The notes beneath the pieces are model-generated. The model searched no databases and was not told the DNA's origin. It saw nothing but the letters and a program-made list of their open reading frames with translations. This document shows positions 26,128-40,553 of a stretch of 64,000 nt of DNA, in pieces. The DNA lies in the NCBI GenBank assembly GCA_033675545.1, contig JAWDGP010001486.1:686001-750000 (forward strand), in the 5' to 3' direction. This DNA is from Elysia crispata. Lineage: Eukaryota; Mollusca; Gastropoda; Plakobranchidae. Position numbers and translations under genes: made by a program. The first letter of the stretch is position 1; the number at the start of each line of letters is the position of its first letter.

Positions 26128-29100
26128 GTGAGTTTCATGGAATTATTTCAGTATGATAGAAACATTGAATTAAAAAGGTAGAGAAAAGCATTAACTATCC
26201 AACTATTATTTTCTCAACATAAGGAGAGATTGTTTTCTTTTCCATTCGCCGTTTTCTTCATAGCTCTAAATCCAGGTCTCCAGAGAGATTTATAACGATC
26301 TAGAGGAATCTAGATCTAGATCTAGATTTTGTAGATCTAGAAAAAAAAGGACAGCAATGAAAATTCAGTGCAACTTTTTTACTAATTGATTCGGGTTTGC
26401 TGCACATACACTCACATTTTTTTCTTCAATCATTATTAAAAAAGCTATAGGCCTAAGTTCTTGTATTGAAAATCGTAAATTTAGGGCCTAATGAAAGATA
26501 AGAGCCATTCAGTAATATCACCAATAACTGGCTTCAATTACCATCACTGTCAGGGCATTGAACTCTTTAAAGCACCAGCTGTTACTCAAGACCTCGGATG
26601 GTAAATTGACAGATATCAGCCCAACTTCTTTAAGCTTTAAATTTACATTTACATTTACATTTACAAGGCTGTGTCCCTCCACTGCAGGAAGTAGCCCTCC
26701 GCGTCAGCCTTCCATCCATCTCTGTCTTTGGCGTCTCTGCTCCATGTGGCGCCCTTGATCTTGACAATATCGTCTCGCCACCGCCTCACTTGTCTTCCTC
26801 GTGATCTTTTCCCGTGTCTAGGTTGCCACTCGGTGACTCTGAGTGTCCATCTGTTGTCTTGATACCTTGCCGCATGACCAGCCCACTTCCATTTCTGCTT
26901 GGTTATAAAGTCGACTATATCTTTTACTTGTGTTCTTCTTCTGATTTCTTTGCACGGTACTTTATCTTTGAGTTTTATTCTTAGCATCTTCCTTTCCATT
27001 GCCCTTTGTGCTACTCTCAGTTTTTGTGTCAGAGCTTTTGTTAGTGACCATGTTTGGCAGCCGTAAGTCATTGTAGGGAGGATACATTGGTTGTAGACTT
27101 GTCTTTTGAGGGAGAGTGGCATCTTTTTGTCTTGAAAAATCTCTTTGTTTCTTCCGAAGCAACTCCACCCAGCTCTTATCCTGCAAGTTACTTCTTCTTT
27201 TGTTGTTTCTTTGAGATGGGTAGTTTGGCCTAGATATTTATAACTGTTGACTTTCTCGATTTCTTCATTTTCTATGTATATATTTTCGTTGCTTTCAAAG
27301 TTGGTCATGTATTTTGTTTTCCCTTTATGCATTCTGAGTCCTGTTTCTAGGCTCAAGGTGTTCAGTTTATTTAATTGTTCCTCCATGTCCTCTATCTTTT
27401 CTGTTACAAGTGCGACGTCATCTGCGAATCTCAGGTTGGTAAGTGTTTCGCCGTCTACGTTTATTCCGTGCTCTAGGCCTGCCTTTCGGAATATCATCTC
27501 CATGGCTGTCGTAAACATTTTCGGAGAGATTGGATCGCCTTGCCTGACCCCTCTGTTTATGGGGAATGTTTCTGACTCCAGATTGTCGATATGAACTCGT
27601 GCTGTAGCCTTTTGGTAGATGTTTTCGAGGATGGCAACGTATGTTTCATTGATGTTAATTTTCCGCAGCGCGTCGAAGATGGCAAAGTGTTCTACGGAGT
27701 CGAAAGCTTTCTCATAATCTATAAAACCGACGCACAGAGGTAAGTTGTACTCGTTTGATTTCTCTATGACCTGGTTGAGGGTGAAAATGTGGTCCGTGGT
27801 TGAGAAGCCCCTTCTAAATCCAGCTTGATCTCTAGGTTGATTTTCATCCAGGGTGTTCTCCATCCTTTTTTGCAGCTTTAAATTGCATGTTAGTTAATGA
27901 ATTTATTACACTGAACACGAATATGAAGGTTTTATTCGTCCCAAATAAATACTTTTTAAGATATAGGCTAAGCATTTATCATACGTGCCAGGTCCACTTA
28001 TTCTTGACTCAGGCAAGCTAGCCTCTACCAACCACAGTCCTACTTCTAGTGCATGTCCACAATTCCGAAATCGGGGGCACTACTCACTGATTCTGAAAGT
28101 GATTACACAGATCTAATGAAGCTCAGTGCGGTAGGACTTGTAGTTTAATGCAATTTTTTTCCTCTTTTAGGTGTAGGTACTAATCGCGACGACTTTCACG
28201 TACTAAAAAATAAGGAATAATTCTTTGCAAGAGTCGGGCCGATATCTGAAAATTTAAAAGTTGGTCTAGATGTAGAATTTAGAATGAGATGATACAGTGT
28301 GAAACAAAATAACAAAAGAAATAGTTATATTTTAATTAGCAACAACCATATTTGTTGATTTTAAAAGTAAAACTAGACCTACTCAGTCAGGTACAGCAAC
28401 AGTTGTCTATGGGACTCAAAGTAAAAGTGTTCTCAATAGAATTTAGCAGCTCAGCTTCAGAAAAGTTACAGAAAGTTTCAACATATGTTCAATTTGGGAT
28501 ACAATAATTTACTCGACATTAACAGATAAACAGAAAAGTAGCTGAGTACAAGTGGTGACACTCAATTTCAGTGTATCTACTTAGGAATCTGGTATGTGCA
28601 ATATTTGAAACTGAAGTCACTGAACCTATAAAAAATATATAATTGGTTCTGTTGGTTAATCCTTTTGTTTCAACCAATGCTTATGAACCAGGTCAACAGC
28701 CAGCCCTTGTACAAAGAAGCATCATCTTCCAAATTATGATTGTCTAGAGCAATCAACCTTTGTTTATCATCAACTTTATGACAGTCGGCTAACAGAAGGC
28801 TTGCAACAAAATCAATAACTTCACTTCAAGGAAATAGATACTTCTCTTCAAGATAGTCGATAAAGGGATCACATACTAAATTAAAAAAAAAAACAACAGA
28901 AGAAACACAAGAATATCTATATAGTATGGGAGAGGCTCAGTATATATCCACAGCCTTGTCTAATCAGTTCTATGAGGTACATGGATATCCAGCCCCTCAA
29001 AAAAAAGAACAAGAGCTATTTTCTCACTTAGTCTGACTGAAGTCGTTTGTATGCTAGGCAATCCCACAGCTTTATATTGTGCAGTGCATCAAAAAAAACA

Positions 29101-32100
29101 AACCTCCATATAATTGTATTGTATTATTTATTGCATACTTGATAAACTGTAAATTTTCAGAGTTCCATATATTTTGAACAGACTTTCTGTAAATCCTGCC
29201 CTTGTGTGACTGACAGAAATTTTGATCCAAAAGGTTTAAGTTGCTTCACACATGTATATATATAATTAAATTTTACAGAAAAAGAAAAAGTGAAAAGATA
29301 ATATCATAATTGTATGAGGAGCACAAGAATTTTTCATCATTGAGAAACAGTCTATGTAAAACGATAAAAGCGGGCAATATATGACATCTATTTCTCCTTT
29401 TTTTCTTTATGATAAAGTTATATATTTTCTCGTGAGTTTTGAGATTTGTATCATTCTTAGATGAAACCTTTCAAGACATTGGTGCCATCAAGTTGTTTAC
29501 TTGTTGTTCCTTCATCTCAAAAACGCCTTACTCTCCATGGCCAACTTCACAGACCTTGTAATTATTTTGAGCAAAAGCTTATTCTTATTTCTTCATCTGA
29601 TATCATTCGAAAAAATTTTTTTCCTCAAGATATTTACGGTATTATCTGAATCGAGTTGATTAATTATCAAAATTGGTTAGGAAATCCTGCTCTAGAGTAA
29701 ACCTGGATCTGTGCTAAAAAAAAAAAGGCATAACATGAGATTTTAATTAGCTTATAGTAGATAATTTTAATTTCAGAGCAAATAATTTTAAATCTAAATG
29801 TAAGATTTAAAATTTTTGTAAGTCTATTTTTTTGCACAGTCTGGTGGAGCTTAGAGAGAAGTTCTAGTCTTAATACTAAGATAATTATCACATTCAGCTC
29901 AAATGTCTTTAGAAAAGATAAAGATAAGTAGAACAGTACACAGAATGTAAGGTGTACTCTGAAAGTAAACCTCTGTTCAGCCAGTGAAATGCACAAAGCA
30001 TTAATAGTAGGGAAGGACAGCTATTCATGGGCTAAAACAGCACATAGATCATTTCTGTCTTCTACACACAGAAAAAAAAATGAGCTAATTCATTTTTTTT
30101 TTTAAATTGCCCCACATGGCTGTTGCAATCTAATTTTTTTTTATAAAGGGTGAGTGCGTGTGTGTGTGTGTGTGTGGGGGGGGGAGGTATACTTTAGATT
30201 CTCTACTTGTTATGATAAGATTTTTCTTTGAGATATGGGCATTCTCATTTTAGTTTTTGTACTCTCTTGTGGTCACTCTGGTGATTGCATTGATGAAATA
30301 AAAAAGAAAAATTCACAGGTTACATTTAAAGTGGACAATCTAAACTGGAATTCTGAGGACTGCATATTTTTATTTAACAAGGATAATTTTAAGAGGCACA
30401 ATCAATTTGGGTAGAAAAATCATTTTAGTTTTAAATGTTTATGGTTTAAGAGTGTTTTTGTACAGTATATCTTTTTAGTGCTAAATTCTAGAATAATCTC
30501 TGTATTTTGTATGGGCTCTAATCTCACATCTTAGCTCAAGGTTAACGAAAGAGCATGCCAAATTCGCAAATTTAGAGTAGAATCCGCTTCTCTAGACATA
30601 TTTTATGAAGAAAAAAACATGTAAATATATATCAAAATGTCGATTGATAAAATTACAAAGATTAAGAGAAAATTACTAAAAACAAAGACAAATTTTAGTG
30701 AAAGAGGAAAATGTGTGTATTACACACCCAGTGTCTGCCTTGTTAAATTTTTTTTTTCTGTGAAATGGGGTTTTGTTTGTTTTCTCAGCTATTTCTTTTA
30801 TTGGTCCAGCCAAACAGTAATTTACTTTTAGCATCTGCTAGCATTTTGATCTTTATCTCAATGCTTAGGTTTTTTCTTCCCATGGCCACAGTGAAATCTG
30901 ACAATTGTAGATGTAGGCTTAGCATTGTAGCGCTGTGTTGTCCAAAGGATGTTTGTTTCAATGTCATTTCGTGCAAGAATGGAGAAAATCTATGAGTCTA
31001 GACAATCAAGGCATGGCTAGCCTTGAAGAATGATAAGCATTCCACTTTGCGACACTGTCTCAGCTCATAGCATGAATCCACTCTGGCTTTCTGTTACCAT
31101 AGGCCTAGATCTAGATTTGGCCTTGCCCACATTTGACAATCAGACGAGTGCAGTAGTGTCAATCAGCGGGTACTGTCTTCATGTCTCTAGAGGCATTTGG
31201 TGATAGGAAAAAGGGGTTAGGGGCTGGGTAAAAAAACCTTAGCCAATCGCTGAGCCACTGATAAGTGTAAGGCCCTTAACCTTTCCCCTCTCCCTCAACC
31301 TAATCCAATTGCTAAGTCATTTTTAAGTCGTAGGCCTTTAACCTTTCCTCTTTTCCTCTGGGGCCAAGGCCAAATATAGATCATCTAGATCAAGATCTAG
31401 GCTTGATAGAAAGCCAATGCAGATTGGTTCTCTAAACTGAGACAGTATCGATAGAACGATAGGTAGACATATCGTACTGAGATAGAGGAAATCTGATGCT
31501 GTGTATTACAAGTACTTGGGAAAACATGTTGATAAACAAAAATGTTGATCAATCAGCAGTTAAAATTACTTGGTTGTATTGTATATATGTTTTTATTTCT
31601 ACTATTTTACAAAGTTTTGGGCATGTTTTATGCCCAAAATTTATATAAGCAGGCACGGCTTTAGAACTTAATGATTTATTGGAAGAGCAAAACATTCCTA
31701 TCAAAAACACAAAAATATCCATGAAATATTCCAACATATCATTGGAAGCTCATTCAACCTTTTTTTCCTAAAACTTCCATATAGAGAGCATTAATTTGTA
31801 AAATAATCTGTACATTAAAACCCTTCAATACCTACAATATGAGGTGGGAGCAAACTTGCTTGAAATTATTTGTGTACTCTCTGCTAAAAAATTTTTGTAT
31901 TTTCAGGTGCCATATGAACTGCTGAACAAACAGTTCAGAGCCTCACAAAAAGTGATAGACCGTGAAGTTTCAAAGCTGACCTCTTCTGCTGGAGACTTGG
32001 AAAAGAAAATTCAAGACTCAGCTCTGACTGTTAGTGATGTGACGAGTGCTTTGTCATCTATGGTGGATAATTTGTCCATGCTAAAAAGAAAGGTATACAT

Positions 32101-33427
32101 CAATTTTTTTACTCAATTCAAATCAATACTCTTTTTTTTCATAGGTGGGGAACCAGAAGCTGTTTGCATTCCACCCCTTCAAAGTTTAAGTGACCAATAG
32201 ACCAAAGAGGTACTAACAGTAACAGACAGCTGTGTCATCTTTTGTCAAATTTTATAGAAAGAGAGAAAACAGAGCTGGTTTGTTTCAACAGTTGTCACTC
32301 TGTCAGTAAAGTCAGAGCTGAGCTTTGGTTGAGAATATAAGTGGTGTGGGCGTGTTTTAAAAAAAAAAAAATTTTTTTTAATGTACAGATCATTTTACAA
32401 ATTAATGTTCTCTACATGAAGTTTGAGGAAAAGATTAAATTTCAAAGAGGGAAAAAAGCAGGAGAAAACATACTCTTCAGTTTCATCTGTAATTGTGAAA
32501 GATCAAATTTAAATCCATACTCAGAGGTATATTCATCATGCCAGAGGTTTAAATGTTCATCTTGTTATCGGATATGCTAAAATCATCATAAAAGGTTTCT
32601 ACCTTTTCACTCCAATATTAATAAATTCTTTTACTTGCTTATATCACATTTTTTATTTCAGTCCAGGGCAAGTAAGGATCTTTTGAAATCTGGCATCAGT
32701 TTAAAAGATTCTTTGTGTGTGTCTTTATGATATTAAAAAAAATAATTTTTACTGTTGTGCACATTGATGACAATAATTTGTGGAACTATCTGCTATTCTG
32801 TGAGACCAAAAAAATTCCAGAATAGTCCTTTTCCCCCTATAACAAATCTTTTCCCCATCTTAGTAAAGATTCCAAAGAAGCTGCACATCAAGTCCCTCCT
32901 ACCCTATCTCTTCTTTTATGAGCTTAACCACAATGACAGATGGTTTTAACATTTCATAATTAATACACTAGACAAAGATGCTGATGCAGACAAATGAAGC
33001 ACCCTTTTCTTTAATACAAAATTAATTTGATTCCTAAACATGTCATCTGCATTTTTTTCGATTTTCAGACTCAAATTTTATGACAAAGATAAGCCAATTT
33101 TGCCATAAAATTTACCAAAAAAAGGAATTTGGCCATAAATTTTTCACAAATTTGTCCCTGCGCATGGCAAATTACTACATTTTATCCTATGAAACACACA
33201 GGTATCATCAACAAAGAGAATTAAGTATGTTAATTATACAAATACCCTATACAAATCCAGATATAGAATCTAATAATAAAAAGTTGGCTTATGAACTCAA
33301 ATTAAGAGTTGAATAATGATTCAGATAGATAAACTGGGCCTAGAGCTAGATCTAAATGAATTAGTAGTAGTGGTTGTGGTGGTAGTAGTATTATTATTAG
33401 TACAAGTAGTAATACTAGTAGTAGTGA

Positions 33428-33472
<45 letters not shown>

Positions 33473-36400
33473 CAGTAGTAGCAGTAGTAGCAGTAGTAGC
33501 AGTAGCAGCAGCAGAAGCAGCAGCTATAGTTGTAATTGTAGTAGTAGCGGTAGAATCTTGGGCCTATCTCATTCAGGGTTTTGGTTTATTTTGTTTGATT
33601 CTTGTTTTCTACAAGTATATTTAAAAAAATGAATCTCTTGGAAACAGGTTTTAAAATTAGCTTTTCTGTTGTTTTTATCTAAATTTGATTTATTCTTTTG
33701 AAAGGGACATTTAAAAATTGGATCTCATCACTGACAAACAAACGTGTTTAAGCTTGAATTATTGTGATTTATTTCAATGAACTTTTTTATCCGATTTTGT
33801 TTATTTTAGAGCTAAACTGAAGTTATAAAGAATTTTTCTTAGAAGAATGATGTTTTTTTAAGAATATTTTAGAAAATTAACATCTCATTAGACTCCTAGA
33901 TATATGCCAGAACTGGAAATGGAAATGTTTTTTAGTTAAAGTGAGAAAGGTTGTTTCTTTTAGATGTGATATGCAGCACTAAAATATCAAATTTTTCAGT
34001 GAAATTGAAGATGATATTTTTATGTTACTGTGGAAATCATAATTAATGGCAATGTTCATTCTCCTCCAATCTGAGGGCTTTTAATTATTGATACACATTT
34101 TTTAGCATAAAGGTGAATCCCTCCTTTCCATAAAAAAGTTAATTTTAGCATAACTCTTTATTCACCTGAATGGTTTTTATCATAATAGTTGGTCTTTATA
34201 GCTCTGGAAACACAAATAAATCTAGAATTCATTGCTAATATTTCACATCCACCATTATGATTTTAAGACTTTCAAAATTCTGGCCGAGAGTATTATCTTG
34301 ATACAGTCATTCCTATTTTTTATTTATTACTTTAAACTCATAAAAGAGGAGAATATTATTTTAAAGGCTTTTTTTTTGTATTTATTTTGTTCTATTAGTG
34401 TTAAGGAAATGTAAGTGCAGAATGCTACAGAACTTTACTATGCCTTATCCATATATTATTTAATTTCCTAACAACATCTTACATGAAAAACCCTATGGCT
34501 TTAAGAAATTGTTAGATTATAGTATTATCAATTTTTTTCATATAATATTTAATATAAGTTTTGAAATGAAAGGCTACAGATTTAAAGACTTTTATTTTGG
34601 GATCAAATTTTTTTTCTAAAAATCAAATTTTAGATCTTTTAACTTCATTTTGAATTTCTACAGGCTGAAGAAAGTATACAGGAGGAGCTTGGAGCCACAA
34701 GGGTTATCAAGCGCAGGCTTGAACACCTTCAAGAAAGAGATGCCTATGGAGCCAAAGATGGTCCCCCAACACTAACATGGCAGAAAAGCAGATTAGACAG
34801 AATGCTAGTAGAATATTTTTTGAGAGCTGGCTATTACAATTCAGCTCTTAAATTGGCTCAACATTCTGGCATTGAGGTATTCCTAATATATTTTTAACAA
34901 CTCTTCAAAGACTATACACACATTCCTCATTAGGAATGCCACTGTTTGAATGAGTTCTTTTTTAATTCTTTACGGTGGACCTAGTCAGGACCACACAGCT
35001 AGTTTCAGTGGTCTAAGACAGACTTGGAGAGCTTAACATTGACTGGGACACCTTAGGCGACACCAGCCAAATATCTTCTGGGTACAGCTGGATTTCTTTT
35101 CCAAGTTGCAGGGATATCTTTAAAGTCTGCTTCTATCAATATGCTGTTTGGGTTTCTGTTCCCTTTTTGCTTAGTATTCGATTTTGCCATCTAGACATAA
35201 GGCAGATTTTCTATTTGGCCCCTCATCTAGTTCTGATAACTTCTTTTTGAAAGAAAGTCTTCTGATGCTTACTTTTTTTTTTTCTTCTTTTCCAGATGCA
35301 AAGCCATAATCTGAGAATGTTAGCTTGTTAAACATTTTTACAGTGGAGTCCAAATTATTTGGAAACGGAAAATGGGAATTCTTAGTTAATTTGAAGTCAA
35401 ATTAATTTCTCCAAGGATTTGCCGCAAGCTATATAAAATATATCGGTTAAATAAATGTGTTGCATATACATTTAGTTAATCGAAAATCACTAGTTTACTC
35501 ACCGAGCACATAAAATGTGTGCTCATAGATTTATTTCAAAGCAAAGTTGTGTTCATTTGAGTTAGAATTTTTTTTTTTATACTGAATCTTCTGGGTATTT
35601 TGATTTGAAATAGAGACATGTTCATAAATAAATTCAAAATAAAACTTCAGATTTTTACGTGCAACACTTTAGTTGCAAGCCTCTGGGATAACATTGTTTT
35701 ATGTTCAATCAATCAATCAATCAGGTGCCATGTTCTTTAATGTAGGCAATCATGACCTTTCATGCATCTATATCCCAAGTCACTTTCAGTGCATCTGTCA
35801 CCCGTCCTTTTTTGAGCACTTTATGAGTCCATCCAACATCTTTTCATGCTGTTTTCCTCGGCCGTGATTTTATTCTATCATTCCAGTTGTCACAGGATGT
35901 TCTAGTTTCTCACTTCTCATCATATGGCCAAAAGAGATTGCTGTTTATCAGTGATTTTATCGTATCTCATAATACTGTTTCGTTTAATTTCTTTGCTGTC
36001 CATGAGATTTGTAGCATTCTCCATAGGAAGCACATTTCTGTTGCCTCTAGTTTCTTTTGTAACTTATGAAATTTTCAAGGCCTCGCATCCATATTCCTAA
36101 GAATGGGTTCGGTATAACACTCCAGGGCTCTTCTTCTGGTGAATCGAGATGTGGTTATACGTTAGTATTGATTTCATACTCTGTAAACCCTTTTTCGCTT
36201 GCACTATTCTTGATGCAGTTTCAGTGTTGTTGCGTCCATCACTTGATATTTAAGTACCTATATATTTGAATTGATCTCTTTGAGTTTATTCCTGTGATAA
36301 AGTTGTTGATCTTTGGACACTCATTGTGTTGACTAATGGCCATTACCTCTGTCTTTTTGCTATTCTGATTCAATTCCAATCCTTTCTTTCTGCTTTCTTC

Positions 36401-39400
36401 TTCAACGATGTCTAATAATTGTTGCAAGTCTTCTTTATTTTCTGCAATTAATAGAGTGTCATCAGTATATCTTGTGTTGTTTACATTGTGCCCTCCTACT
36501 TTAATTCTTGAATATCCTTCTAGGTTTCGCATAATCATTTCTCTGCAGGGAGAGAAAAGGTCTGGGGAAAGCACACATCCTTGTCTGGCACCACACTTTA
36601 TTTTTTCAAATGAGCTGATATCTCCATCAACTTGCATTGCTGGTGGCTGTTTATGATCACTCACAGATCTTTTCCATCTGTCTTCAGCTGTGTTAGTTGT
36701 GATTATCTCATCATGTCATACTATGTCAAATTCCTTGGTGCAGTCAATTAAACAGAAATATATCTCTGTTTACTTATAGAGCTTGTTCAATTATGGTTCA
36801 AAGGATGTAGTTTGCTTTTTTTGTACCTTTTCCTTCCACAAAGCCACACTTTTCCTCTGCTATTATGGTTTGATGATTCTTAAAAGTATTTTGCTGATGA
36901 CTCATAAGTTTAAGATTGATTGTTCTGTGTAATTCACTCTGTTGCTCCTGGTTTCTTTGACAGTGCTATAAATATAGATTTGGAGATGTCATAGATTTCG
37001 TTGACTAATGTTTTGATCTTATAAATTTTGCAGTTTTCAAGTTTAGTGTTTACTTTGTTCAAAATATGGTTAAAACCTTAAAAAAAGCACAGAATTAACT
37101 CTAAAGCCTGTAATTACTGAGTTCGATTTTCTTAATTGGAAAGCTCTGGGTGTACAATGATGTTGGTGAAGAGGAGCTGGTTGTTTTGATTGATTATTGT
37201 ACTTTTCAAGAGAAAAAAAAACATTATTGTTTTTTGTTTTTTTTTTGGAGAAAGTTTCACCCTCTTTACATACACAAGTCAGATGGTTTTAAATCAAAGG
37301 ATCAAAACTTTTTTTTTCTATATACACAAAACGAATGAAATTTCATTTTAAGATTTGGTGTCAAATCTAGATCGACCCCCCCCCCCCCTCTTAAGTTTTG
37401 GCAGCACAGCTTAAATGCTGACATAGGATACGTCATTGTGTGTTGCTCATGAATTAAAAGGCCTAGACTTTGTTCCTTGAATCACAGATTAGTAAGGAGC
37501 ACCATGATTAGTCCTTTCCTAACAATGACTCATTCAGCAAAATTCAATGAATTTTCAAGAGCATTTTATAGTCCAAATCCATAATTTTTCTCAATTTTTG
37601 TTGACCACATTGAAGACTGGTATTGGGAGATCAAAATTCACAAAACTATATTTCTGTGCAAAGGAAGGCGGGGGGGAGAGGTTCGTGAATAGATAATGCA
37701 GGAAGGAATCAAAATTGACTTTATAATATAGATTATTTAGTAAAGTACAGAGCTTATACTTACAGTGTATTTCGTTAGACTTATTTTTCCTGTAAATGAA
37801 CTTTTTAATTCTTTTTTAAATTTATTGCAGGATCTCACCAACATTCAATTGTTTATGTTATCAAAAGAAATTGAAGATTGCCTAACCAAAGGTGACACAA
37901 AACCATGTTTGAATTGGTGCACAGATAATCGTTCAAAGTTACGCAAAATGAAGGTACTGTGCAATCATTCATATTAAGTCCTCAGTAAAACCATTATGAC
38001 TTCAATGAGTATGTCAATGAACATAAAAAAGACCTTTCCTGTTTTGTATTTTGTATTATTTTTTTTTTCGGAAACTTTAAGAAAGTAATCAATTTTATAT
38101 TATGATATATTGTAATGAGGGTGGTGATAATTAAATCGAAAAATACAATTGAATTCATTGATTTCTCGAATTCATTGAGGAATTTGGATATGTTCAAAGA
38201 GGCCTTGTTCAAACATTCTATTGTTAGCACCCTGGCCCTGGACTTGAGGTTTGCAACAGCTTTCACGAATATTTTGAAGTACTTTAACAATTTATATTTT
38301 TTTTTTGGTCACTTCTGCACAATTCCAAGCATTACAGGGATACCCGATATGACATATTTTTCGTACTTTTAGTATTTCAAACTGTGGTTTCAAGACGAAG
38401 ACCTCCAAGCAACCTTTTCAGTCATTCCCAACTCTTAATCTTTTATGTGAAAACTTATAGACCTTCCAAACCCCAGCACTTATCAGATCTCTCACTCTTG
38501 ATGCTAGATCTATTACTAGACTCTAGCGTTACATTCGGATCTTGGTCACAAATTTTGTTTGAGCTACATTCAGTCTAAGGTTGACATTCAAATACAATGA
38601 ACCCATGCTTGTTCCCAAATAATCTTTAACTCAGACCTTAATCCATTACGGGACCTGACAAAGGATTGAACCGGATGCCCCTTATTGCTGGTCCAACATT
38701 CTACCTACTCTGTTACTCATGTCTTGTACACATGGGACAAAGTTTGTTTACCACAGGCCACTTTGAAGCCTTAGTGGCAGTTAAACCTAGCAGGCACTAA
38801 TAGTTCACCCCTTGCTAAAAAAATCAGTACATGGGTGTAAAAAAAAAAAACTGGTGGGTAAAAGGACACAAGATAATTCAGTAGGTAGAATGTTGGAGAA
38901 CTGGCACTGTGTGCATTGCTGCGAGTGCACTAGGGGAGCGTAAGGTGTAACAGGAAAGGGGTTGCTTATCACTGGCAACAAGGGATCAAAGGTCATTTCT
39001 ACCTAGTGAAAGGGAAAGGCAGGGAATGGTTATTTGAAGAATAACAACAGCTGTGTAGGACACTTGATCAAAATTGAAATTGTGATGAAAGACTTTTTTT
39101 GTCAAGGCCTTTCTTCATTTCTTAAGAGATGAAAATTTTCTTTCTGTAAAAAAAGAAAATGGTGGAAGAATACTTGTTATACCTTCGAAATAGTTTGACA
39201 AAAAGGTAAAAAGAGCAAAGAATAAAGACAGAATTAGAAGAAGAAAAACAGTTGAGTTGGAGGAATTCGTAATTTAGAGGGATCCGCGTTTGATCTGGCA
39301 ATGTTTTACTATATCTGAAAAAGCATATGAGAAGCGTGAAAATTTATATTAAGTGCAACCTAGCTTTAAAAGGCCCTGTGATTTTCTTTTACTGGCACTT

Positions 39401-40516
39401 CATGAGTTGTAAATGATTTTTACCGATTATTTTTCTTCAGATAAGGACATGAAAACTACACTCATTTCACCATTGTTTTGATTGCTGCTTGATGTAAAAT
39501 GTTCTTCTATTTCAGAGCACATTGGAGTTCAACATAAGGAAACATGAGTTTATTGAGATGGTTCGAGAGGATAAACGTTTGGATGCCATTAAGTAAGTAA
39601 TGTTGAAAAACAGATGAACTCTTTAAAAATTAAAATCATTATTGAGGACATAAAAACATATATAAACTTGTAGAAAACCTAAAGTTTAGGCTGTCTTCAA
39701 TATCTTTTTTTAAGAAATTGAAAAAAAAGAAGTAGCTGAAAAGAGCCAGTTTGCATTTTGATACGCATGGGTTAAATTTCATTTTTCCAGTAATTCTTGA
39801 ATGTGCTTTCTTTTCACTCACCAAAAAACTCAATTTGAATCATTTTGTCAAAATTAAGAGATTGGTCCAACTAGTTTGTTTACTCATGGGAAAGGAGGTT
39901 GTCCATTTCCTTTTTATCCATTCACCTATGATACATTAAATTTGAAAAAAAAAACAACTTGATATCATATTGCGCACATCCTGGCAAAGATAAAGCCAGA
40001 AGTAAGCTAATACGAAAAAGTCAATCTGCTGAGGAGTCATTTGTAACAGCTCCTTGATCATATTAGGTACTCAAGGCAGGCTCTTTCTCCTAGCTGAGAT
40101 GCAAGCTTATCTGTAAAATGATTATGTTCCTTTTGTTGGAGCATTAAAACTATGTAATGGGTTTTTAAATTAAAGAGTATTGTTAAAGCACCAAACTCTT
40201 GCAGTTTTGATTGGTGTATATTAACTGTTGTTAAAGAAAACAAATGTTAGACTTTTGTCAAATAAAAAATGTCCTTCACTAGGCTACATTGTTGTATGCA
40301 GCTCACAGGCTTACCATTCTAAGACCATGCATACATCTCAAAGTAGACTGCTTGATCTTTGGAAAATATGGTACAAAATATGATATTTAACTTGATATAA
40401 TTTTTCAATGGTCAAGCATTGGTCTTTCTAGGTGAAATTTCATGGTAAAAATTCAAAAGAATTTTCTATGAAAGCATAAAACTCAGATTTTAAAAATTAT
40501 ACATTTAAAAAAATTA

Positions 40517-40553
<37 letters not shown>

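Larger units (their letters stand above)
26128..31906 (+). other. MAEA intron 1 (5.8 kb)
   Basis: It contains a TAGATCTAGATCTAGAT run near 26305-26335, an antisense RTE-like insertion (26644-27873), GT and G runs near 30154-30185, and a two-unit tRNA-like repeat at 31235-31359. No other exon was seen. Confidence 0.85.
34877..37830 (+). other. MAEA intron 3
   Basis: It contains a Tigger-like end at 35341-35410, an antisense LINE relic at 35705-37010, and a run of 12 C bases near 37378-37389. Confidence 0.8.
37954..39515 (+). other. MAEA intron 4
   Basis: It includes two tRNA-like SINE fragments in opposite orientation (38640-38990). Nothing else was recognised. Confidence 0.75.

Noticed and set aside
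27247..27594. 115-codon plus-strand frame
   Set aside because: Shadow of the intact LINE reverse transcriptase on the minus strand.
33316..33624. Val-rich 102-codon frame
   Set aside because: Produced by the AGT/AGC triplet array.
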